Shown here: piece after piece, positions 1-5,418 of the stretch
Layout: each line of letters starts with the position of its first letter
How positions within the stretch are numbered: the stretch's first letter is position 1
NCBI GenBank assembly: GCA_026770585.1
Contig: MU646534.1
Coordinates: forward strand, 294,405-304,522
Reading direction: 5' to 3'
DNA: 10,118 nucleotides
Source of the DNA: Baffinella frigidus
Lineage: Eukaryota; Cryptophyceae; Cryptomonadales; Baffinellaceae
Notes under the pieces: generated by a model
Told to the model about the DNA's origin: nothing
Seen by the model: the letters and a program-made list of their open reading frames with translations, nothing else
Database searches by the model: none
Program-made: the position numbers and the translations under genes

Positions 1-56
1 CCGGCATCTCGCGGCTTGCGTGTCTGACATGAACCCAACGCGCCTAACGCGCCTAA

Positions 57-258
57 CAAAGGCTGGACACCCTAGTTTCGTTTTCCTCGGTGGAGCTGTC
101 CCCGGTAGAGTTCTCCTCGGTAGGGAGGTGGATACCCCTACCGAGGAGACGCCGGAGACGGTTTACCTCCTCGGTAGGGGTATCCACTTCCCTACCGAGG
201 AGATCTCTACCGGGGAGAGCTCCACCGAGGAAAACGAAATAAGGGTGTCCAGCCTTTG
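57..258. mobile_element. 202-bp near-perfect fold-back element
   Basis: Two 92-bp arms (57-148 and 167-258) are reverse complements with only about five mismatches, separated by an 18-bp spacer (149-166). Each arm is itself built from short CTCGGTAGGG/CTACCGAGG modules, so the element has nested symmetry. Because of this, both strands contain a similar open frame, which is not evidence of a gene. No transposase is present and no clear target-site duplication is visible. It looks like a non-autonomous hairpin (MITE-like) element or a recent inverted duplication. A further module copy (CTCCTCGGTAGAGTTCTC) lies just outside at about 271-288. Confidence 0.8.
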
Positions 259-743
259 GGTCTCCTGCGTCTCCTCGGTAGAGTTCTCGGCATCGACCCA
301 ACTTGGGCGTTTCTTAGGGTTCTACGGCGAAATGCAGTACGGTAGGGTGCGTTCGGCGAACTTAGGCGATATAAGGTTGTTGCCGACGCCGCTCCAAAGG
401 CTATGGGGCACGAACTTGCCCGCATATCCGGGTGGACGTGACCTTGGTAACGCACATTGAAGAAACAGATCCATTTCCGGTTCAACAGTGTTCCATGTAG
501 TCTTTTTGCGTGGGTAGAATGTCGACTTATCGGGCAGAAATCCGGAATGTAGAAGGTCTAGCTCTGTCTCAGTCTATCTGGGCGCGCCAATTTGGTGAGC
601 CTGCCCCACCCACCCCCCCAAAGTTGACGGATGTGCACCGCACACCCAGCATGTCAACTCGAGAATATTCTGAAAGTCAACCCGAGTAAGGCAGAGCCAG
701 AAGGGGGCGTGCCACGTGACACCCGACACGGCGGTGCGGTTTC
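259..743. other. gene-less stretch with short repeats
   Basis: No coding region is supported here. The stretch holds a 26-bp sequence (560-585) that recurs in a dyskerin intron at 6082-6107. It also holds an inverted pair AGTTGAC/GTCAACT (622-628 and 653-659) that could form a hairpin. The 14-mer CCCAAAGTTGACGG at 617-630 recurs at 3294-3307. Confidence 0.5.
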
Positions 744-1010
744 AGGGTGGCAACTTTAGTTGCCACCCTACCTGAAGTTGCCATCCTACATTTCAGTTGC
801 CACTCGTGTGGGTAGTGAGGGTAGAAGGGGATGATGGGGAACTCAGACCATGGCACTACGTATACGTATACCGCAAGAGTCAGGGTGGCACTATCAGTTG
901 CCACCCTACATTTCAGTTGCCACCCTGCTCAAGTTACCACCCTACATCTCAGGTGCCACCACCCTGGAGTGCACTGCCAGCCAGGATCTTTTACCTTAAG
1001 TTGCCATTTC
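744..1010. repeat. interrupted AGTTGCCACCCTACATTTC minisatellite
   Basis: Units of about 17-19 bp with the core AGTTGCCACCCTACATTTC start at 758, 776, 795, 896, 915, 932 and 951, with a partial unit at 999. The first block begins with a perfect 12-bp hairpin (AGGGTGGCAACT at 744-755 against 758-769, 2-bp loop). The second is preceded by an inverted partial copy at about 884-891. The two blocks are separated by about 90 bp that include an alternating TACGTATACGTATA run. The core AGGGTGGCAC also occurs as a small palindrome at 6225-6239, inside a dyskerin intron. Units diverge by substitutions and small deletions, as in an old tandem repeat. Confidence 0.75.
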
Positions 1011-1231
1011 GCTTAGATGGACCGGCTCCGGCAGCCGGCATTTGACTCACGGCTGTGGTTTTCAGAGGGAGTTGACTTAGGTGAAATGTCGTGGCTCGGA
1101 GTGGAGTGACACGGCGGGTGTGCGGTTGCAGGGTGACGGTTTCAGCGCAATGGCGTCCGAGAAAGGCCGACACAAACATGGCACGGGAGAGCTCCGGTCT
1201 GCCCCCTCTCTCCACTAGCGAACCGAAGTTG

Positions 1232-1331
1232 ACCAGATCGGGACATCCCACCTGTAGTAAATATCACTAGAGTTACACTTCTGAGGTGTACCTCTGGTGA
1301 AGAAAAACAGTCAATTCCAACCCGATCTGGT
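1232..1331. mobile_element. nested fold-back element, about 100 bp
   Basis: Perfect 11-bp terminal arms ACCAGATCGGG (1232-1242) and CCCGATCTGGT (1321-1331) enclose a second, inner hairpin of 15-bp arms (1264-1278 and 1286-1300, two mismatches). Size and structure fit a small non-autonomous element, but there is no coding sequence and no second copy here to define its ends. Confidence 0.5.
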
Positions 1332-1560
1332 TCTCTTGTCATCTCAGGTCTGACCGCTCTCCACCCCTCCCACTTAGCAGCCAACGGCTTTTTCACGCAT
1401 GCAGTCAATCTACACGAGTATTACTAGAATATTATCCATTGCTCTAGGTCTGACCCCTATCTACCTGTTGTGAGAATGCATTACTCAGCTTGATGGTCAA
1501 ACTGTGCTGGATTGTATACCGCCACGACACCACCACTGCTTTCCACACACCGGGCTACGA
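1332..1560. other. gene-less stretch, nothing recognised
   Basis: Neither a coding region nor a strong repeat is visible. AGGTCTGACC occurs at about 1346 and a near copy at about 1448, which is too little to call a repeat family. Confidence 0.4.
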
Positions 1561-1651
1561 AGCAAAGATATGGCCAAATCTAGGCCAATTTCCGTTGCCG
1601 TATCCGTAGGATCCCAACGGGCAATGGCCTAGATTTGGCCATATCTTTGCT
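1561..1651. mobile_element. 91-bp fold-back element with perfect 26-bp arms
   Basis: The arms 1561-1586 and 1626-1651 are exact reverse complements over 26 bp, beginning AGCAAAGATATGGCCAAATC. Symmetry continues weakly for about ten more bases inward. The centre is a short unpaired segment around 1597-1613. Its sequence is unrelated to the other fold-back elements here. A CAGGGG-ended MITE copy begins 15 bp downstream, which suggests a hot spot for such insertions. Confidence 0.65.
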
Positions 1652-1663
1652 GGTTGGGAGCCG

Positions 1664-1774
1664 TACAGGGGTACCTCGCTCATAATAAACTGCCCACCCC
1701 ATAGGACCACCATAGGCCCCATAGGCCTAGGGTCCTAGGGAGGCGCGGTTTCTTATGAGCGAGGTACCCCTGTA
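1664..1774. mobile_element. MITE-like element, copy 1 (CAGGGG family)
   Basis: Full-length copy flanked by TA on both sides (TA-CAGGGGTACCTCGCTC ... GAGCGAGGTACCCCTG-TA). The terminal inverted repeats run through CATAATAAAC / TTTCTTATG, and the interior continues the fold with CCTAGG-containing segments, so most of the 107-bp element can form one hairpin. TA flanks and lack of coding sequence fit a Tc1/mariner-type non-autonomous element, although the superfamily is an inference. Confidence 0.75.
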
Positions 1775-1779
1775 GGTCC

Positions 1780-1808
1780 TACCGTAGTCGATACCATATT
1801 GACTACGG
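1780..1808. repeat. short inverted repeat
   Basis: CCGTAGTC and GACTACGG form perfect 8-bp arms around an 11-bp AT-rich loop, immediately downstream of MITE copy 1. Function unknown. Confidence 0.4.
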
Positions 1809-1832
1809 CATTTGATGACTGGCGATGTTCCG

Positions 1833-1933
1833 TATCCCTCAAGTGGCGAGCAGCCCAATACGCTCCTACCCTAGGCCATATGACCTAGGACCTGCTGGGG
1901 GTCATACATGCCCCCCTCGCCACTTAAGGGATA
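1833..1933. mobile_element. 101-bp inverted-repeat element
   Basis: Terminal arms of 18 bp with one mismatch (TATCCCTCAAGTGGCGAG at 1833-1850; its complement at 1916-1933) bound a segment with inner symmetry around CCTAGG. No coding sequence. It is a different family from the CAGGGG MITEs, defined by a single copy here. Confidence 0.55.
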
Positions 1934-2000
1934 TAAAAGACCGAATGCGCCTGCTGACGACACCCCTCGGCCTTGGGTGGGCAGGAAAGTCCAGGTTGAG

Positions 2001-2246
2001 AAGTGTGGGGGGTGCCAGAAAGCGAACCCAAACCTTCAAGTCTGCAAGGGATGCGGCCTGGAGAAGTACTCGCACCCCCTCCTATCCCTCCTAGGAGCCC
2101 TAAAACCTGCCGTAGTAAACCCTCCTAGGAGCCCTAAAATCTAGCGTGGGTAATACCGTATGCGTAATGCCTCTGGTATCGACCAGTTTCCCGATGAACC
2201 CGAACCTTCAACTCTACAAGGGAAGCGGCTTGGAGAAGTGCCCGCC
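2001..2246 (+). pseudogene. duplicated, decayed MYND-like zinc-finger fragment
   Basis: In the + frame beginning at 2001 the peptide KCGGCQKANPNLQVCKGC followed by GLEKY gives C-x2-C-x9-C-x2-C-x4-Y, the first half of the MYND zinc-finger pattern. The next residue, which should be Cys, is Ser. A second copy at about 2194-2246 reads NPNLQLYKGSGLEKC: two zinc-ligand cysteines have become Tyr and Ser. The copies are clearly homologous in DNA. No complete domain, start or flanking exon can be seen. Both are best read as remnants of an exon or of a repeat that captured one. MYND domains bind proline-rich peptides in other proteins, but nothing suggests these fragments act. Chance resemblance in the first copy remains possible. 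Confidence 0.35.
2086..2139. repeat. 20-bp direct repeat, 34-bp period
   Basis: CCCTCCTAGGAGCCCTAAAA occurs identically at 2086-2105 and 2120-2139, between the two MYND-like copies. It contains the palindrome CTCCTAGGAG. It is probably part of the same local duplication history. Confidence 0.65.
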
Positions 2247-2269
2247 TCTTGCCCCGTGGCACCCGTGTG

Positions 2270-2371
2270 AAGAAATCGCAATCATAAATTGCCAGGAAAT
2301 CGGACACATAAATCGCAAATTTGTGCCGTGGCACTCACACCCTGCCCCGTGGCAGCTGTTTGCGATTTCTT
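2270..2371. repeat. inverted repeat, about 100 bp
   Basis: Perfect 12-bp arms AAGAAATCGCAA (2270-2281) and TTGCGATTTCTT (2360-2371). The interior has another partial ATCGCAAATTT copy near 2312, and TGCCCCGTGGCA is repeated near 2250 and 2343. It may be another small non-autonomous element; ends are not firmly defined. Confidence 0.45.
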
Positions 2372-2814
2372 GGATGCCCCTACACCCCAGACCAACCCTA
2401 CACCCGAAACACGAAACCCGAACCCCGTGCAGTCACATTTGTTGGGTGGTGCGGAAGAGCTTCAATCGAGCGATCCACTCGAGAATGCTGGAGGATCCTA
2501 TTTACATGTGGGGTTGTAAACATTTGTACCAGGATAGGGGATTCCAACCTCGTGACTGTGCTAATTTTGCAGAGGTACGTGACCAACCTCCTGATAGTTA
2601 CTACACACATGCCCACCTTTAAATGCAAACTGTTTTAAATAGGCCCCTCTTGCATTCTCGCGTGGATAGCGAGCCACAGAGGGGCAGCCTCAATTCATTA
2701 AGCTCAGAGCATCACCAACGAGCCTGTGATTCCACTCTTGCGACCATTGATTCTCGATCCTGGATAGAGACCCTGGTGTCTCATTCCGCAAGGCGAGAAC
2801 CCCAAGCTGAACCC
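2372..2814. other. gene-less stretch with one hairpin
   Basis: No supported gene. A hairpin at 2643-2685 has arms GCCCCTCT/AGAGGGGC and an inner CTCGC/GCGAG pair; it does not fold as a tRNA. At about 2555-2575 a pyrimidine-to-AG stretch is followed by GTACGT, which resembles splice sites but bounds no convincing exon. Confidence 0.4.
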
Positions 2815-2816
2815 TA

Positions 2817-2933
2817 CAGGGGTACATTGCTCAGAAGAAACCGCCCCTCCCTAGGACCATACAGTAGGACCATGCCTGTGGCCCTATGGTGATCCTAGGG
2901 GAGTGGGCGTTTCTTATGCGCGAGGTACCCCTG
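2817..2933. mobile_element. MITE-like element, copy 2 (CAGGGG family)
   Basis: A 117-bp copy beginning CAGGGGTACATTGCTCAGAA and ending GCGAGGTACCCCTG. It shares the interior CCTAGGACC ... ACAGTAGG and CCCTATGGTG ... CCTAGG segments with the other copies. The left flank is TA, the right CA, so one side of the target has changed. The left arm has diverged more than the right. Confidence 0.75.
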
Positions 2934-3098
2934 CAACCCTGGACGCGAAACAGGGCACGCTTCGGAGCAGCGTGCCATACGACCTGACCTTGAGAAATAC
3001 GACACCGGGATTTCTGTCAAACTCGCCTTGAACACAGGTGTCTACGGAAGGGCGTGTCGTTGGGCTATTTTGGGAGAAATCAAAAGCTAAAAGACCTG

Positions 3099-3217
3099 CA
3101 GGTGTACCTCGCTCATAAGAAACTAACCCCCCCTAGGACCCTACAGTAGCCCTATTCTCAGGGGCCCTACGGTGGTCCCTATGGGGTGGGCGCTTTCTTA
3201 TGAACGAGATACCCCTG
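3099..3217. mobile_element. MITE-like element, copy 3 (CAGGGG family)
   Basis: A 119-bp copy from CAGGTGTACCTCGCTCATAA to TGAACGAGATACCCCTG with the usual folded interior (CCTAGGACCCTACAGTAG ... CCCTACGGTGGTCCC). Flanks are TG on both sides rather than TA. Its right half, with about 70 bp of downstream DNA, is duplicated at 3385-3515. Confidence 0.75.
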
Positions 3218-3285
3218 TGAAGGTGTTAATAGAGATTTTGGCCAAACAGGTACTGCGGCACTGCGTGTCAGAAGACCGCCTGGCC
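3193..3285. repeat. 93-bp direct repeat, first copy
   Basis: From CTTTCTTATGAACGAGATAC through GACCGCCTGGCC. It matches 3422-3515 at roughly nine in ten positions with a one-base length difference. It covers the right end of MITE copy 3 and the adjacent non-element DNA, showing that the second MITE fragment arose by segmental duplication rather than by transposition. Confidence 0.8.
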
Positions 3286-3293
3286 GGCCACTT

Positions 3294-3329
3294 CCCAAAG
3301 TTGACGGTTTAGTACCAGCATCGTCAACT
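3294..3329. repeat. GTTGAC hairpin
   Basis: AGTTGACG (3299-3306) and CGTCAACT (3322-3329) are perfect 8-bp arms around a 15-bp loop. The left arm lies in CCCAAAGTTGACGG, identical to 617-630. It may be a relic of a repeat family sharing this end. Confidence 0.5.
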
Positions 3330-3384
3330 GTTGGCATTCTTGCTTGTTCCCGCATGGCCAACTGACGGGAACCCCGCTCTGACA

Positions 3385-3446
3385 CCCTAGGACCCTACAG
3401 TAGCCCTATGAATAGGGCTACCTTTCTTATGAACGAGATACCCCTG
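3385..3446. mobile_element. MITE-like element, copy 4 (truncated)
   Basis: It lacks the left terminal repeat and the right half of the centre. It begins with 25 bases identical to 3131-3155 in copy 3, then jumps through the small palindrome TAGCCCTAT/ATAGGGCTA (3401-3409, 3412-3420) to the right terminal repeat ending CCCCTG. With the following DNA to 3515 it is a duplicate of the copy 3 region with an internal deletion. Confidence 0.75.
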
Positions 3447-3515
3447 TGAAGGTGTTAATAGAGATTTTTGCCGAAACAGGTACTGTGGCGCGGCGTGCCA
3501 GAAGACCGCCTGGCC
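3422..3515. repeat. 94-bp direct repeat, second copy
   Basis: Second copy of 3193-3285. It ends about 20 bp before the telomere-like array begins. Confidence 0.8.
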
Positions 3516-3533
3516 TGCCCACATGGTTTCAAA

Positions 3534-3991
3534 CCCCACACCCTGAACCCTGAACACTAAACCCTAAACCCTACACCCTGAACCCTGAACCCTGAACCCT
3601 GAACCCTGAACCCTGAACCCTGAACCCTGAACCCTAAATCCTGAACCCTAAACCCTACACCCTAAACCCTACACCCTAAACCCTACACCCTAAATCATGC
3701 ACCCTGAACCCTGAACCCTGAATCCTGAACCCTACGCCCTCAACCCTTTCCCCTCAACACTCAACCCTGAACCCTGAACCCTGGACCCTCAAACCCTGAA
3801 CCCTGAACCCTGAACCCTGAACCCTGAACCCTACACTCCAAATCGTAAACCGTAAACCGCAAACCGTGAACCGTGAACCCCAAACTCTAAACCCTAAACT
3901 CTCAACTCCAAACCGTAACAACTGAACCCTGAGCCCTAAACCCTGAACCCTGAACCCCGCACCCTACACCTTTAACCCTTGACCCTAAACC
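3534..3991. repeat. interstitial telomere-like array, C-rich on + strand
   Basis: About 450 bp of seven-base units, mainly CCCTGAA and CCCTAAA with variants CCCTACA, CCCTCAA and CCGTAAA. The longest clean run of CCCTGAA is around 3582-3632. Read on the minus strand this is TTCAGGG/TTTAGGG, i.e. an Arabidopsis/Plasmodium-type telomere motif. The many substitutions and the DNA on both sides show an old interstitial or subtelomeric array rather than a live chromosome end. Confidence 0.9.
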
Positions 3992-4037
3992 AGGAACTAT
4001 GCAAGAGCATACAGCTCAAGAACAAGCTCGAGAAAGC

Positions 4038-4115
4038 CAACATCCATGAATGAGGCCTTAAGTCAACATCCATCAATGCGGCCAAATGTCAACATCCTTC
4101 GACGAGGCCGCACAG
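4038..4115. repeat. 26-bp minisatellite, three units
   Basis: Three consecutive 26-bp units start with CAACATCC at 4038, 4064 and 4090. They share the pattern CAACATCCatcaatg-GGCC and differ at several positions, most in the third. No reading frame or function is evident. Two unit junctions create GTCAAC. Confidence 0.8.
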
Positions 4116-4170
4116 CACACAAACACACTGGAGAATATGCCCCTCCATTAACGCGGGGCAGCACACGCGT

Positions 4171-4245
4171 CTGGGGACTATATCCCCAGATCTGGGGATA
4201 CAGTCCCGTGCAGGATGCCCGGAGTGACTTTACACACGGGACTGT
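4171..4245. repeat. stacked palindromes beside MITE copy 5
   Basis: TATCCCCAGATCTGGGGATA at 4181-4200 is a perfect 20-bp palindrome. Directly after it ACAGTCCCGTG (4200-4210) pairs with CACGGGACTGT (4235-4245). Related sequence occurs at 4558-4588: TCTGGGGACACAGTCCCGTG, and GTGAAGTCACT inverted relative to 4222-4240. MITE copy 5 therefore sits between two diverged, oppositely oriented copies of one palindromic repeat. Confidence 0.7.
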
Positions 4246-4246
4246 A

Positions 4247-4366
4247 CAGGGGTACCTCGCTCCTAAGAAACCGCCGCCCCCTAGGACCCTGCAGTAGGGC
4301 TATGCCTAGGGCCCTATGGTGGCCCTAGGGGGGGGGGGGCAGTTTCTCATCAGCGAGGTACCCCTG
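4247..4366. mobile_element. MITE-like element, copy 5 (CAGGGG family)
   Basis: Complete 120-bp copy between two TA dinucleotides, from CAGGGGTACCTCGCTCCTAA to CAGCGAGGTACCCCTG. The interior has CCTAGGACCCTGCAGTAGGG ... GGCCCTATGGTGGCCCTAGG followed by a run of G. This copy and copy 1 best show the TA-flanked ends. Confidence 0.8.
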
Positions 4367-4398
4367 TACCTCGCTCGTAAGAAAACGCCCCCCCCCCC
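4367..4398. mobile_element. MITE fragment abutting copy 5
   Basis: TACCTCGCTCGTAAGAAAAC followed by a C run matches the left arm of the family but lacks the first CAGGGG. It starts exactly where copy 5 ends, so two elements were joined head to tail with loss of the outer bases and most of the second element. Confidence 0.65.
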
Positions 4399-4751
4399 AC
4401 ATGTTTTTGGGCGGAGGGCAGAGAGGCAGGGCGGCACGTGCGGCTTCCTCGCTCCCTTGGTTCTGCTCTCCTTGGGAAGATGCAGCGTCGTGGTCATGCC
4501 ACGCTCCTCCTCGTAGGGTTTAGGGTTTCGGGTTCAGGGTGAAGGGCTCCTCGCCCCATCTGGGGACACAGTCCCGTGTGAAGTCACTCTGGCTATCCCT
4601 ACTAGGGCCAGAGAATCTTGCCGCCCCTCCTCGGCTGGGCTCAACCGTCCCGCGGATTATCATCCTAGTCAAATGGTCCGGCGAGCTTCTGTCAACGCGC
4701 AAGCCCTCATCGAGCCTGTATTTGTAAGGCGGCGTTGACGTGCCCCCCGAT
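4399..4751. other. gene-less stretch with a short telomere-like patch
   Basis: No gene is supported. At 4515-4543 there is a short patch of TTTAGGG/TTCAGGG units, G-rich on the + strand and so opposite to the array at 3534-3991. GTCAACGC (4691-4698) and GCGTTGAC (4732-4739) form an inverted pair. The diverged palindromic repeat at 4558-4588 also lies here. Confidence 0.5.
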
Positions 4752-4763
4752 TTTATTTATTAC
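4752..4763 (-). promoter_or_regulatory. possible polyadenylation signal of the dyskerin gene
   Basis: On the minus strand this AT-rich patch reads AATAAATAAAAT, containing AATAAA, about 620 bases beyond the dyskerin stop codon. It is the first such hexamer noticed downstream. Many algae and protists do not use AATAAA, and a 3' UTR this long is uncertain, so this is only a candidate. Confidence 0.25.
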
Positions 4764-5385
4764 AAACACTTTTAAACCAAGTGTTATCGTGTTCTCCTGA
4801 CTCTTTGCTCGCCCCCCTGTGGGTATCTAGGCTCTAAGAGCAGTCACGGATGCAAGGTTATCAGGACGCCAAAGTAGATTCACTTGGGCCTCAGAAGTAG
4901 ATCCACCTCACAGAGTTGACTGGAAACTCCGGCTCTCCGAAGGCCAGCTGACTTGTTTCAGTGAACCTAACGAAAGACACGAGACTCCGCGAGGCACGTG
5001 GGGAATGTAGCGTTCAGACCCCTATGCGTTCCTGGAGGCCCGGGGAGACTTGCATTTGTGCCAAACAGGGACTCATCCGATTGCAACTTGGCATTCTGGC
5101 CCTCAGCTGGACCAGAGCGTTTTTCAGGACAACTCCAAAACGTAGCATCCCGTGTAGAAAAGAGAGATAATTGTATTAAACACGAAAGGCACACCCCCCG
5201 GGGGGCGGGGGAGGGCGCCATACTAAAGACCTCTGCGAGCCCCCTATGATAGAGGCGGGCACAGAGGCGATTTGGGCCTAGAGCTGGATCCTGGAAAGGA
5301 TGAGCTAACTCACGGCCCAGCGAAGAGTCTAAGGGCGGCCTCGTGATGCGCACGAAGTCTGCAGACGGGACCGCCTTGGAGACGC
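4764..5385. other. 3' flank of the dyskerin gene
   Basis: No separate gene is supported. A long minus-strand open frame crosses this interval and the last dyskerin exon in a different frame, but its composition resembles no protein I recognise. The segment is probably 3' UTR plus intergenic DNA. AGTAGATTCAC / AGTAGATCCAC is a weak direct repeat near 4872 and 4895. Confidence 0.4.
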
Positions 5386-5418
5386 TTAGTCGGAATCGGA
5401 TTCTTCCTTCTTCTTCTT
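5386..5418 (-). CDS. CBF5: dyskerin exon 6 (terminal microexon)
   Basis: Ten codons [10 protein letters not shown] and a TAA stop. The acceptor has the best pyrimidine tract of the gene (GTGTTTTTGCAG), with CTAAC 22 bases upstream. Intron 5 is 5839-5419 (421 bp), phase 0, and contains a MITE fragment. The Lys run and SDSD end suit a dyskerin C-terminus and a CK2-like phosphorylated tail, the latter being inference. Confidence 0.75.
   Translation of the reverse strand, partial: KKKKEESDSD

Noticed and set aside
20-460. Open frames on both strands with similar peptides
   Set aside because: The similarity of the two strands follows from the 92-bp inverted repeat. There is no protein-like composition outside it.
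744-1010. Possible CRISPR array
   Set aside because: Units are contiguous and diverged, without regular unique spacers, and the DNA is eukaryotic.
2146-2622. 158-codon plus-strand open frame
   Set aside because: Apart from the decayed finger copy at its start it has no domain or coding-like composition, and it crosses an inverted repeat.
2643-2685. tRNA-like fold
   Set aside because: Only a two-step hairpin; no T-loop, anticodon arm or acceptor stem of tRNA size.
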